Assembly: GCA_009823395.1 (NCBI GenBank)
Contig: CM020508.1
Location: 4,420,015-4,484,014, forward strand
Source: Thamnaconus septentrionalis
Lineage: Eukaryota > Chordata > Actinopteri > Tetraodontiformes > Monacanthidae
Length of the DNA stretch: 64,000 nt
Reading direction: 5' to 3'
Positions 50,374-60,471 of the stretch are shown here, in pieces. The position numbers and the translations under genes were made by a program. The notes beneath the pieces are model-generated. The model did no database searches, had not been told where the DNA came from, and worked only from the letters and a program-made list of their open reading frames with translations. Each line of letters starts with the position of its first letter. Positions within the stretch are counted from its first letter, which is position 1.

Positions 50374-51768
50374 GTTTATGCACGAACAGATCGTTGGGGA
50401 TTAACAGATTGCCTTGTAAATCCACTGCAGTGGCTCAGGTTTGGAAGTGAGTCACTGCACGCTGAGGCATGCGAGTGCAACAGTCTGTGACCCACAGCGA
50501 TCAGTCAGTGTTTTGGATGGAGGACGATGTCAGTCTGAGCGTTTCGAGCTTTAGAATAAAAATCTTGGGTTCAAGGTCCCATATCCTGGAAAAAAATACT
50601 CACCAAAGTTCAATAATCTCGGCCGACATAAGAAAAGTCTGTTTGCTTTTTTTTGTTTGGAGCTACATTTTGTAGACAGTGTGTGCTGAAACAGTCAGAA
50701 ATCAGCTCTCTGTGATGTCACAAAGGGTTAGTGACTTGGCTCCGCCCTTTGAGACTGCCTTGTTTTTATCTCCTTAGAAACATGGTGAAGGCCTTTAAAG
50801 TGTCAAATTTAACAGGAGATTTCAGCAGGAGGCTGCAAACAGAAGGCTAAAAATGACATTTCTTGGAAATCCGCCCAGTTTTTTTGGATGACGAATGGTG
50901 TGCGGCTGCCGGGGTTGAAAAGTAAAGATTAAATTACCGTGGGACCTGTAGTGAAAAGTTTGACGGGTGAAGAAACATCTGATTCCAGTACGTTATGATT
51001 AGACAAGATGGGACTCGGCCAGATTAAAATCACATGTTTGTACGATGAATGGCTCATTCTCCGGAGCTACCGAGGATAATATGGGAGACCTCGTCCACTT
51101 TCCATAACACTGCACAGAGAGAAGAAGCCTTTTGTGCAACACCGAGAGAGTAATTAAATGTTCCCACAGATGGAAGTAACATCAGCACTTATTCAAGGTG
51201 GATGTCAGTTAAAAAAAAATAAAATCCCGTTCATATCCCCTTTGGATACTATCTTGAGCAACCTGGTTGTGATTAATTGAGGAAATAAAAAACAGTTTTT
51301 ATTGCTTTGGATCAGACGGTGCTGACTGCAACTAATGTTTCCCAATCCTGTCAACGTGTACAGACATAATCTAGATTGGTGAGGAGCATCATGGGTAATA
51401 AAAAAATTGTATATTTAGAGAAAAACACCACCGGCCCAAGTGCACAGACCCTGGGTCGGGTCACTCTCACACCTCTGGAGACTTTGTTGCTCTGCAGCTT
51501 GTGCTAGCAGCAGCAGCAGCAGCGCAAACATGGCTTTTTATGGCTCTGCAGGACTTGGCAATGTTTATACCGCTGCGTTCAGAACTGGCTCCTCACCGGT
51601 GTTTACACAGGGATCGGTGGGGGGGGGGGGTCACTCGCACCGTGGGGGGGCTCTGATTCCGCGCGTGTGTATAAAATAAACCCGACAGTGGCGCTGCTGC
51701 TGCGTTCGAAGAGCAAAAACAGAAAACAGACGTGCGGCGGGGGGATTGTGGGAGAGTCAAACTCCGCC

Positions 51769-51806
<38 letters not shown>

Positions 51807-52193
51807 GGGGTTGGTCACGCGTGTCTCTCGCCACCTCGGAGCCGCCGCACCGTACCTGCACGATGGGCTCCTCCTCGGCCTCCTGCGTGTTTAAGACTGT
51901 GGCGGCGTTGTCGGCACCCAGCAGCCTGCGCGCCATCTTCTCCTCATAGGTTAACCTCTGGAAGCAGGGATTAATAGTGTCAGCGGGGGTTAGTGTGTGA
52001 GTTGCACAGTTCCAAACACACACACACACGCACACACACACACACCATGGGCTCTAGCTACAGCGCCGAGGCCTGGTGTTATGATGGGATGTGGTTATCT
52101 ATGGAGGAGATGTTACCACTTGAGGAACTTTGTTTGGTTCTTCTGCATGTTTGATGAGTTAATGTGTGTTACTGAGCACAAGCTCAACGTCCT

Positions 52194-52231
<38 letters not shown>

Positions 52232-54873
52232 CAGCAGCAGCACACCTGTTGCCCGTTGCTGACTCGCTCCTCTTTGAAGCGCAGCTTCCTCTCCAGGTCC
52301 TGGATGACGGCGTCCTTGGATCCCTGGATGTCGGAGTCGGAGGTGATGCGAGGCGTCCTGCTGCCCTGGGGCTTCTTGGGAAACGCCTTGCTGGAACCAG
52401 GACCGAGCAGAAGAAGATGTGGTCAGCGACGGAACAGCGAGAGGTGCGTCAGCAGGGGTTATCTCTCTCTGTCCTCCGCCCTGTCCCGCTCCACTCTGGG
52501 GGTCCCTGCTCTCTGAGAGCAGCCCTGCCTTATCTGGACCCGGTGGATCCGTGTCCAGCTTTTGGAATTCCACCAGCGCCTCTTATCTCTCATCGCTCGC
52601 TGCTGCGGCAGGAATGCCAGGGGGAGGTTGGTTGAAATGAACGATGAAAAGTGACAGGGCACAATGGTCAAGGTGGGACTGGGAGGAGGAGGAAGAGGAG
52701 GGTGGAGGGAAAAAAATGACTAATTTCCTCCCTTTGTGACTCTCGTGATTGTTATCAATGAACTCGGGTTATTGTACGCAGACGTCTGATCCCACTGGAG
52801 AGTTTTCAGCTCTGTGGATTTGAATTGTCACAGGTCCCAAACATACAACACACGCCTCAAAGCCAATCAGTTACACTCTAGCGGGTTCAAGTATTTTGTT
52901 GCCGTGAGTCGGTAACTTCGGCGGTCAAACTCTTAATTTGTGCCAATTCGGCAACAGGCTACGGCTGCTGCCTGGTTGTTTGCTGTGTTGTGCTGTAGTG
53001 ACAATCATCATCTATTATTTTTGAACCCATTTTGAACCAAGAGCGTTTTGCACCAGTTTCGCAACAAGGTTGTGAGTTCAATTCCAAGGCACCTGGGCCC
53101 TTTTTTCCGTGAGCAGTTTGAATGTTCTCCCAGTGTGGGCGTGGCTTCTCTCCAGGTGTCCCAAGGCAGTCCCAAGGCCATGCACGACTGGCCGGTTGGT
53201 AACTGGAAACCTAAACACCTTTAACCAGCTGTAGGCTGCCTGCTAGGGTGCAGCACAAAGCCTGAGCCTTTATTTTGTTTTTTCCTGCACGATTCTTACG
53301 CAACGCTGCAGTGCGGCATTCACTTCTATTTTTCCGCTCAGCAATCATCGCTGTAGGCCCAGTCAGTCCAAACCAGCCACACAAGGAGCGCCGTCAAACT
53401 GAGAGCCAGGAACCTTGTCACCCCACCTCGGCGAGCGCAGCGTTCTCACGACCCCTTCACCTGGAGTCACACGGCGTCGGGTCTCCCCACTGGAGGCCTA
53501 GTCTTGTAAACACGCCGTGCAAAAAAATCCAAACATGTCAAACTCCATCAGCCTCCAGTCGGCCACAGGGGTTGTTTTTATCTGGCAGGGGAGATTGATA
53601 TTTACCGGGCACACAACTGGGGATGAAGAAAGCTGAGGAAGGTTGAGTGTGGTGGGCGGGGTCAACTTGGTGGGTGGGGTCAGTGTAGAGGATGGGGTCA
53701 GCGCGGTGGGAGGGGTCAGTGTCGTTGGTGGGGTCAGTGTGGTGGACGCGTCAGTGTTTTGGACGAGGTCAGCAGTGGTCGGCGGGGTCAGCCTGATGGG
53801 TGGAGTCAGCGTAGTGGGCGGGGTCAGCAGTGGTCGGCGGGGTCAGCCTGATGGGTGGAGTCAGCGTAGTGGGCGGGGTCAGCTTTGTGAATAGGGTCAT
53901 TGTGGTGGGCGGGGTCAGTGTGGGTGGGTGGAGTCAGTGTGACGGGCGGGGTCAGTGTGGTGAGTGGTGTAAGCGTGATGGGCGGGGTCAATGTAGTGGG
54001 AGGGCTCAGCATGACGGGCGGAGTCAGTGTAGTGGGCGGGATCAGTACGATGGGCAGGGTCAGTGTAGTGGGCGGGGTCAGCAAGATGGCGGGATCAGTG
54101 TAGTGGGCAGAGTCAGTGTAGTGGGAGGGGTCAGTAAGATGGGTGGGATCAGTGTAGTGGGCGGGGTTAGTATGATGGGCAGGGTCAGTGTAGTGGGCGG
54201 GGTCAGTATGATGGGCAGGATCAGTATGATGGGCAGGGTCAGTGTAGTGGGCGGGGTCAGTATGATGGGCAGGATCAGTATGATGGGCAGGGTCAGTGTA
54301 GTGGGCGGGGTCAGTATGATGGGCAGGATCAGTATGATGGGCAGGATCAGTGTAGTGGGAGGTGTCAGCATGATGGGCGGGGTCAGCAGGGATACTCACA
54401 CAGTGCCGTTGCCTTTGGGGAGACCCAGAGCGTTGACGGTGGGGCTGGCGGGGGACGACGGCAGCATTGAGGACAGGTAGCTGGAGGCGGGCGACGGGGG
54501 CACGGAGGAGAAGGGGGAGGACGTGTCGGAGCGAACCGGGGACAGTGAGGCGGGCGGGGGAGGAGGAGGGGAGGAGGCGGGGCAGCGGGAAGTCCTGGCC
54601 GGGGCCGGACGGCGAGGACAGGCTGCCGGAGGCGAAGAAGGGCGGCGGCGGCGGCGGGAAGGACGGCGAGCCGGGCGAGTCCAGGCTGCCGGCCCTGGGG
54701 AACGGCGGCACGCCGACCCTGCCGAAGGGCTTGTGGGAGGCGGGGGGGGACAGCGGGGAGGAGAGGCTGGAGCCCGAGGAGCCCGAGGACTGGGTGACGT
54801 AGCCCGAGCCGCCGGGGCTCTGGGCGGCGATGAACTGCTTGGGCCGGGCGTAGTTGAAGGTGCTGGCCTGCAT
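43404..54873 (-). CDS. palld: Palladin, short (90-kDa-like) isoform, actin-associated Ig protein
   Basis: Coding exons on the - strand, 5' to 3': 54873-54400, 52390-52246, 51957-51856, 48993-48772, 48070-47921, 47657-47569, 46372-46240, 44632-44425, 44350-44185, 43783-43650, 43567-43404. If one extra base in the first exon is discounted, this gives 661 residues. Order: Ser/Pro-rich N-terminus with NYARPKQFIAAQ (7-18) and FPPPPPP (72-78), the motif class bound by VASP-family EVH1 domains; a helical DLERKLRFKEE and LTYEEKMARRLLGAD segment; then Ig3 (about 283-380), Ig4 (about 410-506), Ig5 (about 512-606) and the conserved tail ending VESDDL. Palladin cross-links actin at stress fibres, focal adhesions and Z-discs. 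The ATG at 54871-54873 sits in GCCGCCATGC and is the first ATG after the proposed promoter. Longer isoforms would add 5' exons beyond the window. Confidence 0.93.
43650..43783 (-). CDS. palld: palld exon: second half of Ig5
   Basis: Acceptor CTTTCCCAG, donor A|GTGAGT. It encodes MHQDNCGYLCMIIQPAMKED, AGWYTVSAKNEAGIV and ARLDVH. The usual second Ig cysteine is replaced in YTVSAKN, as it is in human palladin, so this is not a defect. Confidence 0.94.
44185..44350 (-). CDS. palld: palld exon: first half of Ig5
   Basis: Acceptor CTCTCTGCAG, donor AG|GTTAGA. It encodes KEMHKAPTFVEKLQNTSVAE, HPVRMECRVAGVP, PQIFWKRENESF and DRI. The split Ser codon links it to MHQDN in the next exon. Confidence 0.94.
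44425..44632 (-). CDS. palld: palld exon: second half of Ig4
   Basis: Acceptor CTGCCCTCAG, donor G|GTAAAG. It starts in phase 0 as VSGLPTPDLVWQLNGQ and continues KMLVRENGVHSL, EPVTSRDAGIYTCIASNRAG and LELIVA. The intron to the next exon is only 74 bp. Confidence 0.95.
46240..46372 (-). CDS. palld: palld exon: Ser/Arg linker and first half of Ig4
   Basis: Acceptor CATGTGTCAG, donor AAG|GTAAGC. It encodes PRSRSRDSGDEND, IQERHFRPHFLQAPGDLIVQ and GRLCRMDCK, close to human palladin. A GACA tetranucleotide array begins within 10 bp upstream of the acceptor, an unusual position for a splice-acceptor neighbourhood. Confidence 0.94.
46379..46492 (+). repeat. GACA tetranucleotide array beside a palld acceptor
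   Basis: Imperfect GACA/GACG units over about 114 bp. On the - strand this reads TGTC/CTGT and supplies the pyrimidine-rich tract directly upstream of the acceptor of exon 46240-46372. Confidence 0.93.
47569..47657 (-). CDS. palld: palld exon: end of Ig3
   Basis: Acceptor CCTCGCAG, donor CGCAG|GTGAGG. It encodes GRVSCTGRMMVQAVNQRGRS, QRSAPGHMR plus two bases of Arg; human reads GRISCTGRLMVQAVNQRGRS. A (GAG)n run lies immediately upstream of the acceptor (47668-47698 on the + strand). Confidence 0.93.
47921..48070 (-). CDS. palld: palld exon: core of Ig3
   Basis: Phase-0 exon of 50 codons between the acceptor GTGTTACAG and the donor TTG|GTGAGC. It encodes VYWFKDGKQISKRSEHYRIS, RDVDGTCSLHT, SLDDDGNYTVMAGNPL, matching human VYWFKDGKQIS and DLDGTCSLHT. 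Confidence 0.95.
48126..48340 (+). repeat. TGTGATGTCACA dispersed repeat, + orientation
   Basis: Contains TTTGTGATGTCACAAA (48138-48153), GGTTTTTGTCTCCATCCAAA, CATGCCGAAGGTTCAGC and GGCTACAAACAGAGGGCTAA in order. Located in a palld intron. It is the clearest + orientation copy of the family. Confidence 0.75.
48772..48993 (-). CDS. palld: palld exon: acidic linker and start of Ig3
   Basis: Phase-0 exon of 74 codons, acceptor GCCTGTGCAG. It encodes EYKVSSFEQRLISEIEFRLE, an acidic stretch (VEESDDDVQHDED) and KLKHYKVFEGMPVTFSC through PKPK. The donor AAAG|GTCGGC is weak but its position is fixed by the conserved PKPK-(I/V)-YWF junction. A GACA array (48999-49050 on the + strand) lies just upstream of the acceptor. 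Confidence 0.93.
48999..49050 (+). repeat. GACA tetranucleotide array
   Basis: About 13 GACA/GGCA units directly upstream of the palld acceptor for exon 48772-48993, repeating the arrangement seen at 46379-46492. Confidence 0.93.
49632..49879. mobile_element. Degenerate hAT-like MITE with CAGGGCTGTCA ends
   Basis: Left end CAGGGCTGTCA and right end TGACAGCCCTA form an inverted repeat matching at 10 of 11 positions; AATTAATGGAGATTAATGCG lies near the right end. I could not find a target duplication. Its interior contains GATAGATA followed by ATCTATCT (49700-49730), a small fold-back simple repeat. The related motif CGATTAATCGCAG lies just outside at 49500, so the element may be rearranged. 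Confidence 0.55.
50690..50870 (+). repeat. TGTGATGTCACA dispersed repeat, + orientation
   Basis: Contains CTCTGTGATGTCACAAAGGG (50707-50726), TGCCTTGTTTTTATCTCC, AAACATGGTGAAGGCC, TTTCAGCAGGAGGCTGCAAA and CAGAAGGCTAAA in the family order. It lies in a palld intron, about 2.4 kb from the copy at 48126. Confidence 0.75.
51856..51957 (-). CDS. palld: palld exon: LTYEEKMARRLLGAD segment
   Basis: Phase-0 exon of 34 codons, acceptor CTGCTTCCAG, donor CAG|GTACGG. It encodes RLTYEEKMARRLLGADNAAT and EEEPIVQ; human reads RLTYEERMARRLLGADSAT. Confidence 0.95.
52246..52390 (-). CDS. palld: palld exon: DLERKLRFKEE helical segment
   Basis: Acceptor CCTGGTTCCAG, donor CAACAG|GTGTGC. It encodes KAFPKKPQGSRTPRITSDSD and IQGSKDAVIQDLERKLRFKE, then NGQQ. 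Human has IQGTKDAVIQDLERKLRFKE. A CA microsatellite (52197-52229) lies within 20 bp of the donor. Confidence 0.95.
53040..53225 (+). mobile_element. Degenerate tRNA-SINE or L2-type tail
   Basis: GTGAGTTCAATTCCAAG resembles a tRNA-type B box. It is followed by GCAGTTTGAATGTTCTCCC, GTGGCTTCTCTCCAGGTG and CCCAAGGCAGTCCCAAGGCC, a decayed version of the fish retroposon block seen on the - strand at 6925-7225. No target duplication was found. Confidence 0.6.
53641..54392 (+). repeat. 18-bp GC-box minisatellite in a palld intron
   Basis: About 40 imperfect units of 18 bp, consensus TGGGCGGGGTCAGTGTAG, fill 750 bp. At the right part a 54-bp higher-order unit of three subunits repeats several times. 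The array stops about 2 bp short of the palld donor at 54394-54399. Since 18 bp is six codons, both strands show long artefactual open frames. GGGCGGGG is the Sp1-type GC box and occurs many times. Confidence 0.93.
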
Positions 54874-55087
54874 GGCGGCGGTGTTGCTCTCCAGCTCCTG
54901 GAAGGAGGGGGGCGGGGGCAGCGGCGGGGAGGCCGGAGCAGGTGGCTGCACTTCCTGCGGAGGTGGAGGTGGGACTTCCTGGCTCTGCTCTTCCTCCTGC
55001 TGCTGCTGCTCCTGCCAGTAGACTGCTGCTGCCTCCTGCTGCTCCAGTAGAATCTGGTCCTGCAGCTGCTTCAGCTGGGACGCGTTG
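54400..55087 (-). CDS. palld: palld exon: Gln/Pro-rich region, FPPPPPP motif, short-isoform start, apparent +1 indel
   Basis: Acceptor CTCCTTGGCAG; donor ACTGT|GTGAGT. In the long isoform it begins NASQLKQLQDQILLEQQEAA, a Gln/Glu run and a Pro-rich stretch; human has LKLQQLQNQIRLEQEAGARQ here. The short isoform starts at the ATG at 54871-54873 (MQASTFNYARPKQF). The reading frame through DFPLP (about 54586) does not continue into the conserved end SPVRSDTSSPFSSVPPSPAS and VNALGLPKGNGT, which lies one base over. The exon is one base longer than its phases need, so an extra base is likely within 54551-54585. Confidence 0.88.
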
Positions 55088-57794
55088 CTGCCAAGGAGAA
55101 GAAGAATGTTTGGAATCAGAGACGGAATCAGGAACGCTGCCGCGGATTAAAGGGCCGTCACGCGCAAGATGAGATTGAAACGCCTTTTTGTGCGCCGGCT
55201 GCGGCGCCAGTGTGAGACTGAAACCAGGCCGCCAAAGCCTCCTCCTCTAAAGTGGAGATCAGCAAGGCCTCCTCAACATAAGAACTAAACCCCGCAGATG
55301 GTTCTGGAGTTCTTCAGGTGGCATTTCGAGACACTTTAACAGGCGCCGGCGCCTCAACCAGCCCTCAGCGACACTTCCTGCCACATGCTGACGTTAAGCT
55401 GAGAGCTTAACAGCCAGATAATGAATTAAAATAGTTGATGTGTCAGATGGGCTCGACATGCATTCTGCACGACCTTCATCTTTGGCTGATGTGACACAAA
55501 ACTTTGGAAGAATTTCTAATCATCCAGGGGTGAAAACGAGGACTGCATTTTATATTAAAATACATATATTTTATATTCCGTGCAATTTTTTTTCAAAATA
55601 AAACGTGCGTCTGATGCGTAAAGTCCCTCAACAGACTCGTTAAGAAATGTTACAAAGTCCCGCAGCTGTTTTCACTCTACACACGACACCATCACCTGGG
55701 GCTCATCCAACTGTAGCCGGAGCTCGGCTGGCAGCGGCGATGGACGCCAGATGTGAACATCACCGGCGATGCCAATCACAGTGTCGGGACTTCCGAGTGG
55801 AACGCAGCGAATTGTGTTACTTATTAAAGACGTAAAGCAGTTTCAGATGTACCCCCCCGACCCCCCGACCCTCCCCTTTTTGTCTGTAAGCGTGGACCAA
55901 TAGGGTGTGAGCTCTAGGAAGGAAACCTCTGCAGGAGTGGAGAGGTTATCAGCCGGGAGTCGTTCACAGGGAGTCGCACACGTTGAAGGAATGAGTGAAT
56001 TGTGTGCAGCTATCAGGGTTTTAAAAAATGCAAAGACAGAGTTTGCCCCCGGTGGCCAGATGAAGAACTGTCACCCACCCTTCCCCGACTGTCACCGCGG
56101 GAAGTGGGAGGTGTTTATCGGCCAGCGGCCGCAAAACGCCCCCCTGGCGTTTCAAAACTCTCCCCACCACAACCTCAGAAAGTGCCGCTACGTGATCATC
56201 TCGACGTGTCGCCCAGCAGCTCCGCTGTCACACGCCCGGCCCGTTCGCAATACGCAGTACTGGTGCATTGCATCCCCCACCGGTGGATCCACCGGGGCCG
56301 AGCTCCTCGCTGACCTAAAGTGCTTCCAGATGTTGAACAATCAGCGAAGACGATTTTTCATGTGGTGGAATCCGCCCCTCGCGTACGCTTTTGGAAAAAA
56401 AACAGCGGCGGGACATTTCACGATGTTGTGTTTGCCGTTAAAGAAACCACCAAAAACCAAAAAAAACAAACAAAAAAACAGTGGCAGCCCTTAAAGGAGG
56501 ATGACACCACAAAAAGCCTGAAAACGCTTCAGCAGCCTGAAGCTTGTGACCACCAGACACGGATTCAGGGAATCCTCCCCTCCGTCTGTATACATTTTCC
56601 CCCTCCCTTTGCATTCTCCGACGGCTCCTCTGCTGCCGCCGCCGCTGCCGAGGCCTCCACTGGCTGAAACGGCGCTTTCACAGGAATAGTTTGGCAGCTC
56701 GCGGGGCTCGGCAGCCGTTTTGATTTCCTTTTTTGGCCGTGTTCTCGGAGCGTCGAGGGCAGCAGAAGCACCCTGCCCGGCTCCTCCAGCAGAGAGGAAA
56801 CGCACTTCATTTCCTCACCAGCCTCGTCCCTCGGAAGCTCATTCCGTGGCCGCCGCACGGAAGGAGGCCCCGCTGATAATGGGACCTGCGGTTAGCGGCG
56901 TGTGGCAGCTGTGCGTTATCCAGCTGGAAGTGACACGAGACTTTTAAAGAGCTCGAGACGCACGCTTTGTTTTTCCTGCCAAGGCGGAGTGCCGTGCTGC
57001 TCTGTCGGGCTGCGTGACGCTCCGAGATACTTTATGGCTGAGTTGAAATAAAACCTGCAATGTGCGTTCTGACGCACGTCAGCGCTTGAGCGCCAACGGA
57101 GTGGAACCGAGTTCCGGAGCCGTCCATTTCCATCTGCCCTTTGCTGTGAACGTTGAACTGTACATCGAAAGGTCAACTCGGCGGACGCTACAGTATCTCA
57201 TTTTTTTTTTTACAGCCCACTCAAAGAAAAGGACCTGGTGACCCCGCAGCGCCCCCCTTTGGCCCTCCTTAAGCACTCCCTCGCCGCGACCTGCCTCTTC
57301 GTCCCAATTGCACCGGGCCGTAAAACCGGACCTGCCGCTCTGCGCGAACCATTAAAAGGAATCTAAAAATGTCTGGAGTCGGAGCAGCAGCCTGCGTTTT
57401 GGCCGGTCGGTCTCTTTGACTCTGGCTGAACTCGGAGGAGGGAAGTGTTCCTCTGTGGCCATGCCAGCGCCTCTGCGTTGTTCGCCGTTGCAGGTCGGAG
57501 CCAACTGGCCGAACAAACGCTGCAGCTCCTGTCTGTCACTCCGCAACACTGTTTTTAATCTCCGACTCTTTTTCCTTTCTTTTTTCCTGTTGTGTTCTTA
57601 TTTTAGTTCCATAAAACTTGAATCAAAGCAGTAACAGGCAAAGCTTCCCTTTTACTTGATCCTGGAAAAAAAATACTTTCCGTGGTCTGGATCCCGTCTG
57701 TAAATTCCATTCAAAGGTCACATGCTACGCTAACTTAGCTTTCTCAGTGATTTCTGGGAACAATATGTGTCTGTAGCCTAAAACACAGTTTTTA

Positions 57795-57955
57795 AAATGA
57801 TCCCTTCGTGACATCACAATGCACCCCACCCCAACAGATGCCTCATTGATTCTTCTCCTAGGCTACTGACACTAACTAAAGTTTTTGTTTTTAACACATG
57901 GAGGAGCCAAACATTTATTGTTTTAACTGGAGGCTGTTAAACAGAGGGCTAAATT
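57795..57955 (+). repeat. TGTGATGTCACA dispersed repeat, + orientation
   Basis: Contains CCCTTCGTGACATCACAATG, GATTCTTCTCC, AGTTTTTGTTTTTAACACAT and GGAGGCTGTTAAACAGAGGG-CTAAA in family order. More diverged than the copy at 48126. Confidence 0.65.
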
Positions 57956-59460
57956 TGCTCGCCGTGCAAAGCTGCCGCACCGAAGTCACTCAAGTCGAAA
58001 CAATTGGCAGAATATGGGACCTTTTAAAAAAAAAATAAAAGGTGGTGGTGGTGGTGGGGGGGGGCAGCAAGAAAGAGATCCTGTCTGGAAGAAGTTAGTT
58101 TGTTGGAAAGCTCAATAAACTGATGAGGAACAGCTCGACTGTAACTCAATTTAAAGAGCGCTTTACGGCCCTGCGGTGCGTCGGCCGGCTGAATGGCGAG
58201 CCGTGCCAGGCGCAGGGGGTCTTCGGCGGCAGCATCTTGCTTCAATAGACCACCGGGACCTCAGCACTGCGTCCGTGAGCTCGGCTCCGCGGCTGCACCA
58301 CGGAGGGACGGAGCTCCCTCGGCCAGCCGAGCCACGCCGTTGCGGGGGGCGGCAGGAGGGAAACAGGAAGTAACTGAGTGTACTTGGGCTGTAATGAAGG
58401 ATTTCCTTCTGTAAACAACAACACAGGGGATGGGTCGGACGGGGGAACTGAGGACGTGCCTGTTCTCCTGAAGAGTCCAAAGGTGTTTACAAACACGGAG
58501 GAGTGAGATTAGCCAAAAGCTCTCGGCCCGGCGCTGACCTCGCCCGCTGGAGGAGACCCTCGACTCTGTCAGCACACCTACGGCGCTGTGTGGGGTGGGA
58601 AAGCCCACCTGAGGTCGCTCTCAGCGCTGCAGCTGGACCACCGGCGCAGAAACGATATCAGATGCAACTTCTCCTAAATCACACGCATCCATCTGGTAAA
58701 CAGCGTTTGGGGAGGGGAGGCCAAAACTTAGAAGGCGAAACTGAAATTTATGACCGTGTGACTTTCAGCCACCGTCCCTGGCCTAGCGGCTATGCTACAC
58801 AGTTAGCAATTCTTCCCACAGCCAGTTCAAAGTGAAAGCAGTCCAGTGAAAAAAAAGTTGAGAGAGAGAGAAAGTCATTCTTATGCTCTTTTAACTTCTG
58901 CCACTGCAGCATCAGCGCTAATCTTGTTAGCAACAGCCGTTGTTGACAGCTAGCTTCTTGCTCTTTGCCCACCGTGCTTCTTCCAAGCAGCTTCCAAAAG
59001 AAAAAAAAATTACAGAAATTTAAAGACGGACCGAAAAAAAAACAAACAACTTCTTTCTATTGGGGTTTTGTCAAGATGGATGAGCTGGAGGTCAGAGCTG
59101 ATAATCTGGGCGATCCAGCCCTCGTGAACATTGCGTCATCACAACAGTGAATCACAGTGTTGGTCTGATTGAAAGAAGAGCAAGAAAAAAAAAAAAACCC
59201 AGATGGGTTCGTGCGAAGGTGCGGGAGTTCAGAGGCGACCTTGTAAAAACAGCAGAGTGCTGCTGAGGAACGTTTCGGCCTCGCCGTCTCCGTCTTTGTT
59301 CTGCTGTTTGTCACTTATTTCTCAACCGCTGCCTCGGCCCCCCCCCCCCCCAACGCACCCCATTCTCCTGCTCTAATTGCACACACACCACATAAAACAG
59401 AACCAGACTGTTTTCCTTTCTCCCCACCTCCACCCGTCCCCTCCTCTTTAAACCGGAGCA

Positions 59461-59465
<5 letters not shown>

Positions 59466-59509
<44 letters not shown>
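59466..59509 (+). repeat. (CA)22 microsatellite
   Basis: A CA run of about 44 bp in a palld 5' intron. Confidence 0.97.
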
Positions 59510-59512
<3 letters not shown>

Positions 59513-60471
59513 GCTTTTTCTTTTCTTGTTGTTTTTTCTTTTTCTTCCCCCCAGAACGCAGCCACGCCGACGGCCCGGCGGCTGCTCCGCTCACCCACTT
59601 TTTCTCCCCGCTGCCCTACTTTCCTTTCCCCCCCCACCTCTGCCGTCTTATTATTTCCCTCTTTCTTCTCTCTCCATCTGAGCTCATGTTTCATATCCAG
59701 GCGGAGGTGAGGAGGGCGACTCTGACGAGTCTCCGAGGTCTCCATCCCTCTCCTCCTCCTCCTCCTCCTCCTCCTCCCCCTTCTCTCCTCTGCTTTCTCT
59801 CTACAAGTTAGACTTTTACCCCCCCCTCCCCCACCCCTGTCCCCACCACCGCCCCTGCCCCCCCCCCTCCTCTGCAGCAGGAATGCCAAAGACATTCTTC
59901 TCGGGATCGGAGTGGGAAAGACATCGGCATCAAATGGGATTAGCAGCGGGAGGAGGAGGAGGAGGAGGGTGAGAGGAAGAGGCAGGAGGGAGCCGAGGGA
60001 GACAGCAGCTCTCCAGCCAAACAGGCTTTATTGTGTCGGCTAATCCATCCGACTCCGGCCAGGAGCTCCGCAAACAAACGGAGCCGGCCGCATAAACGCC
60101 GGTGGAGACGGCTGGAAAGAAAAGCTGCAACTTTCGGAAAAGCCACCGTGATGTTGCTCCTCCTCCTCCTCCTCCTCCTCCTCTTCCCCAGAGCCTCCAC
60201 AGAATGAACGGCTGTCACACTCAAGGTTCCGACAGCAACACACATGAGTTAAGTATTAACAAAAGAAACAGAATAGGAGGAAATGCCTCAGTCGCCAGGC
60301 GCTTTTGAAATAACTTTACAAAGCTGGCATAGTTTGAAAGAAAGAAGTTTCCTCACAGTTTAAAAAGTTAAAGCAACAACTTAAAAAAAAGGAAAAAGCA
60401 TCCCCATTATGTTCCAGCTGAATAAGTGGTGAGTCAAGGCAACAAAACGTTTGTTGTGTTTGTAGTTTTAC

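Larger units (their letters stand above)
55088..60471 (-). other. palld: palld intron between proposed first exon and FPPPPPP exon
   Basis: I see no supported gene. Contents: a dispersed repeat copy (57795-57955), a CA microsatellite (59466-59509), C-rich and CCT-rich tracts (59618-59635, 59747-59776, 59820-59867), GGA-rich sequence near 59950-59970, and a CCT run at 60157-60183. If the 60.5-kb first exon is wrong, this is simply part of a longer intron. Confidence 0.5.

Noticed and set aside
53824..54480. Long open frames on both strands across 53.8-54.5 kb with repeating GGVSVV or DPAHYT units
   Set aside because: They are translations of the 18-bp minisatellite, whose unit is six codons, so all frames stay open without coding constraint.
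54551..54585. Programmed ribosomal frameshifting in palld or sh3rf1
   Set aside because: No slippery heptamer plus pseudoknot is evident, mammalian orthologues need no shift, and all three breaks fall in error-prone GC-rich tracts.
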